Source of the DNA: Symbiodinium natans
Taxonomy: Eukaryota > Sar > Dinophyceae > Suessiales > Symbiodiniaceae
DNA length: 64,000 nt
NCBI GenBank assembly: GCA_905221605.1
Contig: CAJNDS010001979.1
Span: 651,203 to 715,202, forward strand
Direction: 5' to 3'
Part shown: positions 31,901 through 41,174 of the stretch, piece by piece
Layout: every line of letters begins with the position of its first letter
Numbering within the stretch: position 1 is the stretch's first letter
The notes under the pieces: model-generated
The model's input: the letters and a program-made list of their open reading frames with translations, nothing else
What the model was told of the DNA's origin: nothing
Database searches by the model: none
Program-made: the position numbers and the translations under genes

Positions 31901-34900
31901 TTAGGGTTTAGGGTTTAGCGTTTAGGGTTTAGGCTTTAGGACTGTAGGGCTTTAGGGTTTAGGGTATATGTAGGGTTTATGGCTTTGTTTTTTTGTTTTT
32001 TCAGGGTTGAGGGCTTTAATTTGTTTAGTACTTTCGGGTTGTAAGGCGTCGGCTTTTAGGCCTTATGGGGTTGCAGGTTTTGGGGGGGTTTTAGGGTTTG
32101 TGGTGCCTTCGGGCACATGGGGCTTGAAGTGCATAGGCTCGCAGGGTAGATTCTGCTTTGGGGGGCGCGCAGGGAATTTGAACGAGTATGAGTTTGACGT
32201 TCCAAATAAGCAAATATCGTTAAGTGCCTCTGTAAGTTCTGCAAGCACCGGACTCACATGTACCAACACCTGAACCCTAAACTAAACCCCAAACCCTAAA
32301 CCCTAAACCCTACACCCTACACCCTAACCCCTAAACCCTAAGGCGCCAGCCAACGTCCCCACAGCCTCAAGCCCAGAATAACAGACCCAAGGCTGTATGG
32401 CAAGGGCATCTACCTGGCCGAGAATGCCGCTTGGTAAATGAACTGGGCTGCAGAACTTCTTTCACTCCCCGCTAACCCCTACAAGGAGGGGCCCCCGCAC
32501 TCTACTAGTTATAGTTGAGGGACTTATAACCTAAGTTAGGATCCTTATAACCAATTTAGGGCGCTTATAGCTCTACTTATAATTAGGGGGGGGGCCCTCC
32601 GTGTAAACCCTCGTAACACCCTGGACACACCTTCGCCGGAAAGGTTCTGGCCGCCCGTGCGCCCGAAACCCCAAACCTTAAAAACGAAGCTCTAAAGCCG
32701 AACCCCAAACCCTAAACCCTAAACCCCGCAACTCCAGTCTGCAAACCCGAAACCCCAAACCCCAAACCCGAAACCCTAAACCTTCAACCCGAAACCCGAA
32801 GCCCGAACCCCAACACCCAAGCCCTAAACCCCAAACCCCAAGCCCGACACCCTAAACCCCAAACCCGAAACCCTAAACCCCAAACCCCAAACCCGAAATC
32901 CGAAACCTAAACTCGAAATCTTAAACCGCAAACATCCAAAGCTGCAAGCCCCTGCGCCTCCAGGTGACCAAGCCAGACTCTTAGAGAGCCTCCGTGTTCG
33001 GGTGGGCATGTGGCTGGGATTTAGGGTTTTGCGCGTAGGATTTAGGGTTTAGGGGTTGGGGTTTAGGGTTTGGGGTTTAGGGTTTAGGGTTTAGGGTTTA
33101 GGGTTTAGGGTTTAGGGTTTAGGGTTCAGGGTTTAGGGTTTAGGGTTTAGGGTTTAGGGTTTAGGGCTACAGAAAGAGGCCTGGGAAGGGGACTGAGGGC
33201 GATGGGTTTGCTTGGCCCCTTTTTGTGGTGCTAGGTTCCCTCATTTAAAGTAGCCATCAATAAAGGTACAGTGCCCTAGGGTTCAGGGTTTAGGGTTTAG
33301 GGTTTAGGGTTTAGGGTTTAGGTATGATTCCAGGGCCTTGTGACATGTGACATTGTGTGCAGGGGCCATCGGAGGCTGGCGTTGTCGTCTTTTCTGCTTC
33401 CGGCGGGGGGGGGGGGGGGGGTGCCGCTTGCAGAAGTAGGTTCTGCACGCTTTGACCCTGAAACGCCCCAACAATGAACCATCAGAGTGAGCGTTTCAGG
33501 CTGTCTATAGGGTCTACAGGGATTCGTTGGGACGTTCCCCCTTATACTAACAGCCCAGGGATTAGAGTATCCCCTATTACAATGCCTACAAAGGACTGTT
33601 CGTATAGGGATTGCAGGGAAAAAAAGCCAGCCAGCGCACAAGGTCGGACGAGTACGGCGAGGGCCCACGAGGACGTGCTGGAGAGGAGGGTGAGGCTCGG
33701 GTCCCGTTGCCGGCTGTTCAGGGTTTGGGGTTAGGGTTTATAGGGTCTAGGTTCAGCCCTCCATTCCCCCAACCCCCGCACCCCCGACCCTGAACCTAAA
33801 GCCTTCACGCAAACCCTACACTGGCCCTACACCTTGTATACTACCTAAGCCCGAAAACCTTAAGTCCTAAAACCCTCAAAAGCAGTACGCCAAACCTTAA
33901 AACCTTGAAACCCTGAACCCCCCAAAACCCTGGGTCATCAATTCCGAAAGCCTCAAACCCCAATGCAACACAACATACGAGTTTCACACATAGCTCGTAG
34001 CCAGTTGCCACTTATCAGACTAGACTAGCGTCCCATCAAAAATGGGGTAGATGGGGCTGTAGCACTGTGAGGAGCCCACTAGTTCTAGCTGTCAAACCCT
34101 CCACCCTTCAGCCCTACACCCAAAACGAAATGAGGCGTCGCGTCCGTCATGGAAGTAGTTCCTAAAATAGTGCCTCTAGAATTTTGAGGCCCAAGAATAG
34201 AATGCTGAGGTACTTGCACGCGTAGGGTAAGCCTTTGACCACAGACCCCTCATCCAGAGCCGGCGCCAAACTGGGACGCCAAGGAGGCTGGTATCCCGCG
34301 CCGTCCACCGCCTGGCCCAGTAGAGCTACGGAGGCGGCTGGAAGAGGGCAGGGTTTAGGACCTAAACTGGGTATTGCTTTGGGATAGATGTAAATTACCC
34401 TTCTTTCCCTTTTAAGGGGACCTATTCATAAATGATTTTCAAAGGGCTTGAAAAGCACCACTCAGAAAAGTTTAGGACTGAGGCGTCTGTTCCAGAGGTG
34501 GGTAGAACAGTTTGTAGAGCTGGCCCTCGCTTTGCTAACCGTTTTGGAGGGGAAGTCTGATCCCAACGCATTTCCGGAGTTGAGGCTTTATTCCTAGAAA
34601 CGGCACGTTATAGAAAAAGAAACCCTAAACCCTAAACCCTAAAACCTCAAGCCGACCGCAGTTGAGCCGGTTTTTCACGCCTTGAACTCTTAGTTCCAAA
34701 CATTTGGCGGGGGGGCAGGTGGTCACCCTACACCCTGAAAGCAAAGAAGTCTTGGAAAGGGTTTAGGGTTTAGGGTTTAGGGTTTAGGGCTTAGGGTTTA
34801 GGGTTTAGGGTTTAGCCCTCCTTGTCATTTCAACCCCAAAGAGGCGGGCACGCCTTATCATACTACTGTAAGTCCATGTACTTCATCAAAAACCTATACT

Positions 34901-37900
34901 TGTCTTATTTAGGAACTACGTCGAAGCCCAAGTAAACCGGTTGCCCAGTGGTACTTTTGTGCGCTGTTTTTTGGTTTCAAGGTTCCCTGATAAAGCAACC
35001 GAATCCAAAAAGGTTACTTTTATTACAATATGGCTTAGGGTTTACAGGGTTTAGGGTTTCGGGTTTAGGGGATCAAGCCCAACTTGGTTACCTTTTTCCT
35101 GGCAGGCATTCGGTGCTCATGGTGTGCCGCACCTTGCTTGGCAAGGCGCGGCTCAAAGGGTTTAGGGTTTAGGGTTTAGGGTTTAGGGTTTAGGGTTTAG
35201 GGCCTTTAGGGTTTAGGGTTTAGGGTTTAGGGTTAGGGTTTAGGGTTTATAGGCTTCAGGGTTTTATTCAAGGTTTTATAGACCTTCAATCCTAAAAAAA
35301 TCTACATGAACCCCCAAACTGCATCCCCGGAGTTGCGAGCCTTTCTTCGGGCTGAGGGCTTTGTTGGGGTACCTGCGACCCTCCACCCCGAGGATCCCCA
35401 AACCCCGACAAAGCCTGAAAACCCCTGAAGTCCTTCTAGCCACAGTCTTGGGATGTTCCCCCATATACTCACAGTGCAGAAGTACAGTAGGGATTGTAGT
35501 AGCCCCCTGTCATCATCCCATTGAGGAGTGTTAGCATAAGAGGGAACATCCCAACCATAGTCCTTCAAACCCTCGGAGCAGGTCCTACGCTCTGTCACCA
35601 GAACCTTAGGATTCAGGGTTACGTACTCCCACGGCAGGTCCGCTACAACGACGAGGCGCGGCCGTCGCCGGACGCCTTGCAACGGAGCTGCCTGGGAGAG
35701 GCAGCGAATTGCTTGGGGCCGTTTCGACGCTTAGGGTTGAGGGTTTAGGGTTTAGGGTTTAGGGTTTATAGGGTTTAGGGTTTAGGGTTTAGGGTTTAGG
35801 GTTTAGGGTCGAAGGATTTGGGGGTTTGGCTCTCGTTTGCTTGTAGGGCTTTTTCTTAGGGGTGTATAGGTTTCCGAGTGCAGGGTTTGCAGTTGTGTAT
35901 GGGATTGAGGATATAGTGCTCCGGATGTAGGACTTCGGGTTTGGCGTTTTAGGTTTGACGGTCTTCAACCCTTCTTAGGGTTAGGGTTTAGTTAGGGTTT
36001 AGGGCTTGGAGCTTGGGGTTAGGGCTTGGGGCTTAGGTGTGTGCGCGTGTCTGTGTGTGTGTGCGCGCGGTTGGAGAGCTGGGACCCCAGAACTACCCTG
36101 CCACCCCTCTCTCTCTTTGCAGCACCCTCACCCGAACGCCACCAAGCCGTTTACGAGCCCAAACACCCTTAACGGGGTTTCTATTTTAGTGGTTCAATAC
36201 CCAACTTTTCCATTTTTGGCCTCTTATAAGGTAGTCTTATTCTCTGTTTGTTTGAACTTTTCACCCCATGGGTATTCTGGACGTAACCCCAAGGGTCCTT
36301 GTACCGAATTATTATATATCTGGGCCTTGAAGCACCTCCTATACAGGGGCTTTAGGGAACAAGTGTATAATTATGAGGTACATGGACCCTTAGGGTAAGC
36401 CATTGGGTTAAACATATATATATATATAGGGGGTGCAGGGGCAGAGTTCCTCAAAAAACCTTAAGACCCTGGGAAGTTAGGCTGCCTCCTACGACTCTGT
36501 GCTGGGCGACCGGCAGAAGATTCACGGTACCTTCCGCGAGTTCGTCTTGCAGCCAAGTTTGCACTTGTGTGAACCCCAAACCCCAAACCCTAAACCCTAA
36601 ACCCTAAACCCTAAACCATCCTGATCATGCGCCCCATGCCCGAAGCACTGAAACACCTAAACCCTTATGAACCCTATAAACCCCAAACGCTAAACTCGAA
36701 CCACTAGATCCGAAACACGAAGCACGAAATGCCGAACCGTAAGTGGCCCTTCGGGGGGACAATGGGGACCCTGGCTTGGTTTAGGGTTGTAGGGTTCAAG
36801 GGCTTGCAGATATCTCCTTGAGGGATTGAGGTTAGGCTTCTACCCCCCCCCCCCTGATAAAGTTCCTCTCGGAGATCGGGAATTGGAAACGACCAGCAGG
36901 CCACGTTGAGATAGGGCTTGGGGTTTAGGATGTCGGGTTTACGGATACCGAAGCACACCCAAATGGGAACCACCCTTACAACCCTTTAGCTTCTAAACCC
37001 CAAAACCTATAGTCCGAAACTCGAAACGAGGCAAAGCTCCCTTGAAGCCCAAACCAACTGACCCAAAGCCCTAAACTCCATAATATCCCTAAATCCTAAA
37101 CCCCAAACCCCAAACCCCAAACCCTAAACCCTCAACCCTAAACCCTAAACCCCAAACCCTACACCCTAAACTCTAAACCCTAAACCACAAACCCTAAACC
37201 CTAAACCCTAAACCCCAAACCCTAAACCCCAAACCCTCAATCCCAAACCCTAAACCCTAGACCCTAAACCCTAAACCACAAAATCCCGAAACCGAAGGTA
37301 TCATGATGATCAGGCTGGGCGCGCAACCTTTCGGGGCTGTCGCAGGGAACCGACGCTCCGGAACCCCAACCCCCCCCCCCCCTCCCCCTAAAAAAGACCC
37401 AAGATTTTAGGGTTTATAGGGTTTAGGGTTCAGGGTTTAAGGGGTTTATAGGGTTTAGAGTTTAGGGTTTATAGGGTTCAGGGTTTAGGGTTCAGGGCTT
37501 AGAGTGCAGGGTTTGGGGTTTAGGGTAACCCTAAACCCCTGAGCCCTTCACCCTCGTGGCTGTCTAGAACTGTCAAGGCCCAGCGCGTGTAGGTTGAGGG
37601 TTGAGGGTTGAGGGTTTAGGGTTCAGGGTTTTGGGTTTTGGGTGTTCGAGGCTTACCACTCAGGAGTTTGACCTTGTGGCTGCTTCGATACCTTTCAGAC
37701 ACAACTGGCTTTTTCTTTGCAGGGAAGGAGGGAATGAGGGCCCTACATATACCCTTTAGGGGGTTTAGGGTTTAGGGTTTTAGGGTTTTAGGGGATTACA
37801 TGTTATGAAGCCCTCATTCCCATCATTCCCTACTAAGAACAAGGAGGACAAATTCTAAGGTTGGAGCCATGGGCCCTTATTGTGGTCCCTTACCCTTCTA

Positions 37901-38859
37901 GGGATCCGAAGTATGGGCCCTGCCTATATATAGTGCATATCAGCGTTGTATAGCAAGGGACCCAAGCCAAGGGAGAGATGCTTCAGTCGGTGTGGTCTTC
38001 AGAGGTTCAGGTGCAGTGGTTCGGGGTTTAGGACGCAGGGTTGCAGCAATGCGCAGGTGTACCCGGAGTTCATCGTGGTCTACGAACGGAAGTTCTTCCA
38101 TGAACGTTTCAAGGTGCATGCGGGGGTTTAGGGTTTAGGGTTTAGGGTTTAGGGTTTAGGGTTTAGGGTTTAGGGTTTAGGGTTTAGGGGGGGGATCATG
38201 GAATAGAAGGGTGGAAGCTTCGCACTTCACCACCCGCAGATCCTGAATCCTCAGCCCCTGAATTCCTGTAAGCCCGAAAGCCCAAAACCTGGTAGGTTTG
38301 GGGTTTAAGGTTCAGGGTTCTGGGTTTTGGGTTTTGGGTTTTGGGTTTTGGGTTTGGGTTTTGGGTTTTGGGTTTTGGGTTTTTTGGGGTTTTGGGTTGG
38401 TTACCTTGTACTTTCCTTCGGCTTCGTGGGATTTCTTTCGCTTGTTTACAGGGCCATTGCAACGTACCAAAGGTGTGCTTGTAAGGGCTCTCACGGTAAA
38501 CCCCAAAAGCAGAAGCACCCACACCCTGTGTATGGTTTCTAGCTTAAGGGCTTCAGGGCATAGAGTTTGTCACTTGGCGTGTGACTTGGGGTGTGGCTTA
38601 TATAGGGTTCAGTTTTTTGGGGTTAGAAGATTCTGTTACTGGGACTGACACCCTTTTCCCCTGCTTCTTCGGGCCACCTTCACTTGCACCTCCAGGCCCT
38701 AAACCCTAATTGAATCCTTAACCGTTAACCCTTAACCCTTAAAACCCTAAACCCGAAACCCTACACCTCAAACCCTTTTATATGCCAAACCCGAAGCCAG
38801 AAATTGCCCTGGACCAAAGAAAGGAGATCTACAATCAGATGGTCCAGCGCTGCAGGCAG
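25904..38859 (+). CDS. Poly(ADP-ribose) polymerase family gene, about 15 mini-exons
   Basis: Span of a PARP/ART-type gene; exons are listed separately. Established: PARP catalytic domains transfer ADP-ribose from NAD+ to proteins or nucleic acids and use an H-Y-E residue set. Seen: RCWLFHGTSFEGAE (His), ENDFRLDLTGSNAGT then YGKGIYLAENAAW (Tyr), HSVLMVCRTLLGK, YDSVLGDRQKIHGTF and REFVL followed by NAQVYPEF (Glu). The order and spacing match the family. Most consecutive exons join in phase, several through GC donors. The N-terminal part (25904-28267) is not recognisable and the true start lies upstream or was missed. The 3' end after 38859 is unknown. Introns are full of telomere-type blocks and fold-back elements; the largest (29014-31837) is 2.8 kb. 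Confidence 0.72.
26493..26587 (+). CDS. PARP gene, upstream exon (SPVFVACAERGIGLAC)
   Basis: GTCAG acceptor, frame SPVFVACAERGIGLACDAA then PFEVMGSLSGFL, and donor GTATAT after CTAAG. High GC3. The last two bases combine with the first base of 26701. Confidence 0.6.
26600..26668. repeat. TA/TATG microsatellite
   Basis: Alternating TATA and ATGTATG within the intron between the exons ending at 26587 and starting at 26701. Confidence 0.8.
26701..26875 (+). CDS. PARP gene, upstream exon of 175 bases
   Basis: ATGCAAG acceptor; frame VDSYVGCLGSEKKGAV, GGFCRAGPPEHFLTMSDS, FPALGSLGILAPRALQG; donor GTGTAG at 26876 leading into TTTAGGG units. Joins in phase on both sides. Confidence 0.55.
27216..27368 (+). 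CDS. PARP gene, upstream exon ending in a TTTAGGG donor
   Basis: ATTCAG acceptor, 51 codons (VLKAEKTCVEVPQLQNES, ALGHFGFLFSIRTPLCAG, GEVHAKVAKM), donor GTTTAG at 27369 that is itself the first telomere-type unit. The complementary strand is also open, but the + frame joins in phase to 26875 and 28212. The end of the exon lies inside a duplicated word, CGAAAGTTGCCA (27349-27360 and 27409-27420). Confidence 0.5.
27928..28200. repeat. Long telomere-type array (CCCTAAA)n
   Basis: About 270 bases of CCCTAAA with few variants, ending just before the CAGCAG acceptor of the exon at 28212. Confidence 0.95.
28212..28267 (+). CDS. PARP gene, exon just before the HGT motif
   Basis: CAGCAG acceptor, frame DPSNVPPRAEADCHSWTR, donor GTTGGC at 28268. 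Its last two bases AG join with the first G of 28974 to give Arg, leading directly into CWLFHGT. Confidence 0.65.
28781..28875. repeat. Fold-back element, family A copy
   Basis: CTTGGAATGTTCGCCCTTATA left, GGACTGTATAAGGGGGAAC right. Diverged. Confidence 0.65.
28974..29013 (+). CDS. PARP catalytic domain, exon with catalytic His (HGT)
   Basis: CACAAG acceptor, frame CWLFHGTSFEGAE, the signature that carries the catalytic His of PARPs. The likely end is a GC donor (gcttgg) after GAA, because the next catalytic exon starts AENDFR on a codon boundary and gives the usual spacing. A GT donor 10 bases later (29024, a TTTAGGG unit) is the alternative but breaks the phase. Confidence 0.68.
29671..29799 (+). 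CDS. Exon-like segment inside the PARP intron, unresolved
   Basis: After CAACAAAAG a frame of 43 codons with coding-like bias (AGGACFGSQTPEEGLRD, KTASCKAQSDDELHSPC) reaches the CCCTAAA array. Overlapping frames on both strands are also open. Its place in the PARP gene would require an insertion between the HGT and FR motifs, which argues against it. Confidence 0.3.
30050..30146 (+). CDS. Exon-like segment inside the PARP intron, unresolved
   Basis: Frame RDPATFRRVVDRDELGE then RAPLPWRRLTLG with GT at 30147 (gtagcc) and a G-strand block just upstream. A second frame (SGESSIAMSWGRGRRC) is equally open. Unrecognised. Confidence 0.33.
30280..30386. repeat. Fold-back element, family O copy 2
   Basis: TACTATTTGCTTCAGAACCCC and GTGGGGTTCTTAAGCAAGTA ends pair. 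Confidence 0.6.
30397..30516. repeat. Fold-back element, family D, most complete copy
   Basis: AAGGAGGGGCCCCTGACTA and TAGGGGGCCCCTCCTTAT form the ends. The core AAGTTAGGATCCTTGGAACC is as in the other copies. Confidence 0.75.
31838..31892 (+). CDS. PARP catalytic domain exon, ENDFRLDLTGSNAGT
   Basis: Frame AENDFRLDLTGSNAGTLL, the conserved strand and turn after the HGT motif. The start at 31838 (after CGCGAG) gives normal spacing; a start at 31822 after GTTGCAG would add HELRE. Ends with a GC donor (GCGGGG at 31893), one base into the codon completed by 32385. Confidence 0.7.
32385..32433 (+). CDS. PARP catalytic domain exon with catalytic Tyr
   Basis: ATAACAG acceptor, frame PRLYGKGIYLAENAA, donor GTAAAT at 32434. 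GKGIYLAE corresponds to the GxGIYFA motif whose Tyr stacks on nicotinamide. In phase with 31892 and 33643. Confidence 0.75.
32481..32602. repeat. Fold-back element, family D copy
   Basis: CAAGGAGGGGCCCCCGCAC and TAGGGGGGGGGCCCTCCGTG ends, family core inside. Confidence 0.7.
33050..33172. repeat. Telomere-type array (TTTAGGG)n
   Basis: About sixteen units with a few TTTGGGG and TTCAGGG variants. Confidence 0.9.
33527..33610. repeat. Fold-back element, family A copy
   Basis: TTGGGACGTTCCCCCTTATAC left and GGACTGTTCGTATAGGGA right. It lies 32 bases upstream of the exon at 33643. Confidence 0.65.
33643..33722 (+). CDS. PARP catalytic domain exon, SDEYGEGPRG
   Basis: GCACAAG acceptor; its first G completes the Trp codon from 32433. 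Frame SDEYGEGPRGRAGEEGEARV then PLPAVQ. SDEY matches the KSDEY element that follows the AE(N/S) motif in PARPs. The 3' end is either a GTTTGG donor after CAGG (in phase with 34258) or earlier. Confidence 0.62.
34258..34297 (+). CDS. PARP gene exon, PAPNWDAKEAGI
   Basis: CATCCAG acceptor, frame PAPNWDAKEAGI. In phase with 33722; a GC donor (GCGCCG, 34298) gives phase continuity to 35106. The frame stays open to 34352, where TTTAGG begins, so a longer exon is possible. Confidence 0.45.
34941..35035. repeat. Fold-back element, family G copy
   Basis: TTGCCCAGTGGTACTTTTGT, GGTTTCAAGGTTCCCTGATAA and AAAGGTTACTTTTATTACA, as in 39219-39322, 44497-44610, 56067-56205 and 57976-58091. The right end is truncated against a G-strand block. 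Confidence 0.55.
35106..35145 (+). CDS. PARP catalytic domain exon, HSVLMVCRTLLGK
   Basis: CCTGGCAG acceptor; frame HSVLMVCRTLLGK equals the C-x-L-L-C-R-V-x-L-G-K strand of PARPs. Ends with a GC donor (GCGCGG). The join gives LLGK then VRYNDEARP, as expected. Confidence 0.75.
35448..35554. repeat. Fold-back element, family A copy
   Basis: TTGGGATGTTCCCCCATATAC and TAGCATAAGAGGGAACATCCCAA arms, about 84 bases upstream of the exon at 35638. Confidence 0.75.
35638..35700 (+). CDS. PARP catalytic domain exon, VRYNDEARPSPDALQRSC
   Basis: CACGGCAG acceptor, frame VRYNDEARPSPDALQRSC then LGE, GC donor (GCAGCG at 35701). Codon-boundary joins on both sides. Confidence 0.75.
36188..36275. repeat. Dispersed 88-bp repeat, family J copy 2
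   Basis: See 20187-20275. A 130-codon open frame crosses it but contains repeats on both sides and is not taken as a gene. Confidence 0.7.
36288..36392. repeat. Fold-back element, family C copy
   Basis: AAGGGTCCTTGTACCGAATTA and TGAGGTACATGGACCCTT, with ATATCTGGGCCTTGAAG inside. Directly follows family J. Confidence 0.65.
36481..36551 (+). CDS. PARP catalytic domain exon, YDSVLGDRQKIHGTF
   Basis: GAAGTTAG acceptor, frame AASYDSVLGDRQKIHGTFRE then FVL, ending with a GC donor (GCCAAG) two bases into a codon. REF carries the Glu of the catalytic triad. Phase matches 38047. Confidence 0.78.
37706..37840. repeat. Family E fold-back element with a telomere-type insert
   Basis: AGGGAAGGAGGGAATGAGGG left, CCCTCATTCCCATCATTCCC right. 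In the middle, the loop is expanded by TTTAGGG units that the 1.1 and 6.7 kb copies lack. Confidence 0.65.
38047..38113 (+). CDS. PARP catalytic domain exon, NAQVYPEFIVVYER
   Basis: GTTGCAG acceptor; the first C completes a codon from 36551. Frame NAQVYPEFIVVYERKFFHER then FK, donor GTGCAT. QVYPEF is the last conserved strand of the PARP fold. Confidence 0.78.
38116..38190. repeat. Telomere-type array (TTTAGGG)n
   Basis: About nine units starting within a dozen bases of the PARP exon end. Confidence 0.9.
38310..38400. repeat. Variant array GGGTTTT
   Basis: TTTTGGG 7-mers with occasional TTTGGG, another locally homogenised variant of the telomere-type unit. Open frames through it on both strands are artefacts. 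Confidence 0.8.
38797..38859 (+). CDS. PARP gene, exon downstream of the catalytic core
   Basis: CCGAAG acceptor, frame PEIALDQRKEIYNQMVQRCR then Q, with GC donor GCTTCG possible at 38860. In phase with 38113. Charged and helical, not part of the PARP fold; a C-terminal extension. Confidence 0.55.
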
Positions 38860-39218
38860 GCTTCGCGACCAGATTGTCTTCAGTCAGGGTGCCTTTTATC
38901 AGATTCTGGGCCCTAGATGCCGAAACCCGAGACCCGAAAGGGCCCTAAATGCGGTTGAAATGGGGCTATATGAATTGCAGCTTCTGAGCTCGTACACCCT
39001 AAATACCTCAAACCCTGAACCTACAACCCTCAAACCCGCAAACTCCTGCAACCCTCCCACCCTCAAACCCTCAAACCCCTATAACCCCTGGGCCCTGTAC
39101 GATTTCCAAGCCTCAAGGATTTAGCGTTTTAAGTAGCCGAGTGGCCGCTATGTTGTATTTACTGGATCTTCTTTGGGGGTGGGTTTAGGGCTTAGGGTTT
39201 AGGGTTTAGGGATACGTG

Positions 39219-39322
39219 GGCTATAGCCCAGGGTGCCCCTTTCCCTTTATGGGGTTCAAGGTTCCCGTCTAAAGTAGCTACCCGACAACAGGGTGCCCTT
39301 TTTATAAGAGGGTTACTGTGCA
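39219..39322. repeat. Fold-back element, family G copy
   Basis: TAGCCCAGGGTGCCCCTTTCC left; GGGTGCCCTTTTTATAAG and GGTTACTGTGCAGAACC right. Confidence 0.55.
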
Positions 39323-39354
39323 GAACCTAGAGTTCAGGATTTAGGTTTTGTTTG

Positions 39355-39447
39355 GGGTTTAGGGTTTAGGGTTTAGGGTTTAGGGTTTAGGGTTTAGGGT
39401 TTAGGGTTTAGGGTTTAGGGTTTAGGGTTTAGGGTTTAGGGTTTAGG
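39355..39447. repeat. Telomere-type array (TTTAGGG)n
   Basis: About thirteen perfect units. Confidence 0.9.
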
Positions 39448-39457
39448 AAGCTTGCAG

Positions 39458-39528
39458 GCGCCGTGCCTTTCAAGGCCCCACGCGCGAAGAGGAGGAGGCG
39501 GCATGTCTTTGGTGCTGGGGACCCTTGT
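39458..39528 (+). CDS. Candidate exon, Arg/Glu-rich, frame ambiguous
   Basis: GCTTGCAG acceptor after a TTTAGGG array. Frames include RRAFQGPTREEEEAACLW and AVPFKAPRAKRRRRHVFG (basic, nuclear-signal-like). A third frame is also open. May follow the PARP exon at 38859. Confidence 0.42.
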
Positions 39529-39695
39529 GTTTGGGGTTTAGGGTTGGGGTTTAGGGTTTAGGGTTTAGGGTTTAGGGTTGTTTAGGGTTGTTTAGGGTTT
39601 AGGGTTTAGGGTTTAGGGTTTAGGGTTTAGGGTTTGGGGTTTCGCGTTTAGGGTTTAGGGGTTAGGGTTTCGGGTCGTTTCTCCGAAGTTTTCAG

Positions 39696-39768
39696 GCTCC
39701 TTGTGTTCATGCGCTTGCAAACTTGATGCGTTGCACCTTGGGAACCTTCTTTGTGCTGAGTCTTCGTG
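39696..39768 (+). CDS. Exon, APCVHALANLMRCTLGTF
   Basis: TTTTCAG acceptor, frame APCVHALANLMRCTLGTF then FVLSLR, donor GTATGT at 39769. In phase with 40070. Unrecognised. Confidence 0.58.
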
Positions 39769-39952
39769 GTATGTTTCCTGAGCATTGGCGCGCCTGGGAT
39801 CTCCATCGTCTGTGTATCAAGAAGTCGAGGCTTCAAGCACTTGACAGAGGCACTCGCAAAAGGTTGTGTCTAGGACCCAGATGCTCTCTCTTCAGGGTGA
39901 GGTTCCATTATTTAGCCCAAAATAGCCCCAACAACCTTGTACAGGAAGGTGC

Positions 39953-39984
<32 letters not shown>

Positions 39985-40069
39985 TATTTATTTATTTATT
40001 TTGTTTGGGGGGGGTTCCTATTTTGCGAAATACCCATGTAGGGGTTAGGACATCCTAGGAAAAAGCTAG

Positions 40070-40122
40070 GACCTCCACTTGAGGCTGCTTTGAGAGGTGG
40101 AGCGAAGGATCGAAGTCCTCAG
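40070..40122 (+). CDS. Exon, GPPLEAALRGGAKDRSPQ
   Basis: GCTAG acceptor; completes the Gly codon from 39768 and reads PPLEAALRGGAKDRSPQ. GC donor GCCTAA at 40123. Confidence 0.5.
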
Positions 40123-40259
40123 GCCTAATAAGCCCTAAAGCACGAATCACTGTTACGGTTTGGGGTTTAGGGTTTGGGGTTTGGGGTTTAGGGTTGAAGG
40201 TTAAACCTTAACTCACCTTGAACAAACACTTTGTCCTGTACATATCATTTCCACCTCAG

Positions 40260-40298
40260 AGCACATGGTCCGCCACCTGCAAACCGCCTTGCCTGAGC
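40260..40298 (+). CDS. Candidate mini-exon
   Basis: CACCTCAG acceptor. Frames HMVRHLQTALPEP and STWSATCKPPCLSL are both open; the second is in phase with 40122. Decayed CCTAAAC repeats follow. Confidence 0.4.
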
Positions 40299-40390
40299 CT
40301 AAACCCTCTGCCCTCAAACCCTGAAGAAGCCTCAAACCCTGCAGCCCTAAAGCCCCTTAAACCCCCAAAACCCTAAAATCCTAAACACTG

Positions 40391-40447
40391 GTGCATCGTC
40401 GCCGAGCTGTACCCAAGATGGCTTCTTGGAAGGCTCAGGGATAGCTG
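40391..40447 (+). CDS. Candidate exon, CIVAELYPRWLLGRLRDS
   Basis: Frame CIVAELYPRWLLGRLRDS ending at GTGAAC (40448). Coding-like bias; the acceptor is unclear. Unrecognised. Confidence 0.5.
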
Positions 40448-40736
40448 GTGAACCCGGATCCCGAAACCCGAGCCCAAACGTTGTTGTGTGACGGAGGCAC
40501 CACACCTTGAAACCCTAAAATCCCGAAAAGGGCTTGAACTCCTGGACACCTAGACCCCGAAACCTGGAGGTGAAAACCCCCTTAACCCTAAACGCAGAAA
40601 ACCCTTAAACCCCCAAACACTAAACCCTAAACCCCAAACCCTAAACCCTAAACCCCAAACCCTAAACCCTAAACCCCAAACCCCAAACCCTAAACCCTAA
40701 ACCCCAAATCCCCAAACCCTACAAAGCCCTTGGTAG

Positions 40737-40778
40737 GTCCTCCGGTCGATGTGGGACCGCTATGCCATGCCACACCAG
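40737..40778 (+). CDS. Mini-exon, VLRSMWDRYAMPHQ
   Basis: TTGGTAG acceptor, frame VLRSMWDRYAMPHQ, GC donor GCGTCA at 40779, then TTTAGGG units. Unrecognised. Confidence 0.55.
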
Positions 40779-41174
40779 GCGTCAGATTTAGGGTTTAGGG
40801 TTTAGGGTGTAGGGTTTAGGGCAAGGGTGTAGGGTTTAGGGTTGAGGGTCATCAGGGGATCCCAGGGATCAGGGTTTAGGGCTCAGGGTTTGGGATTTCG
40901 GGTTTGGGGCTCGGGTTTTCGAATCATTTAGGGCTTGGGGCTTAGGATTTCGGGCTGACCCTAAAATCACCCTACCCGGCAAAGTCTGCTTCAGAACCTA
41001 CGTACTACAGCCCGAAAGGTCCATGTACCTGTACAGTATCTCGGCAGGCCCAGGGGACATTCCACATGTTTCCCGTATTGGGCTTAAGAGGGCTATATTT
41101 CGGATTTGTTTTCCGAGATCTCTAGGGCCATCCTAGGTATATACTTGGGCCCTAAACGCTTCTTTTCGCGCCAG

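Noticed and set aside
38196-38524. Overlapping frames over the GGGTTTT array
   Set aside because: Low-complexity repeat translated in several frames on both strands.
40980-41150. Long open frame after GKVCFRTYVLQPERS
   Set aside because: Most of it runs through a diverged family C-like element; only a very short exon (40994-41018) could be real and it is not secure.
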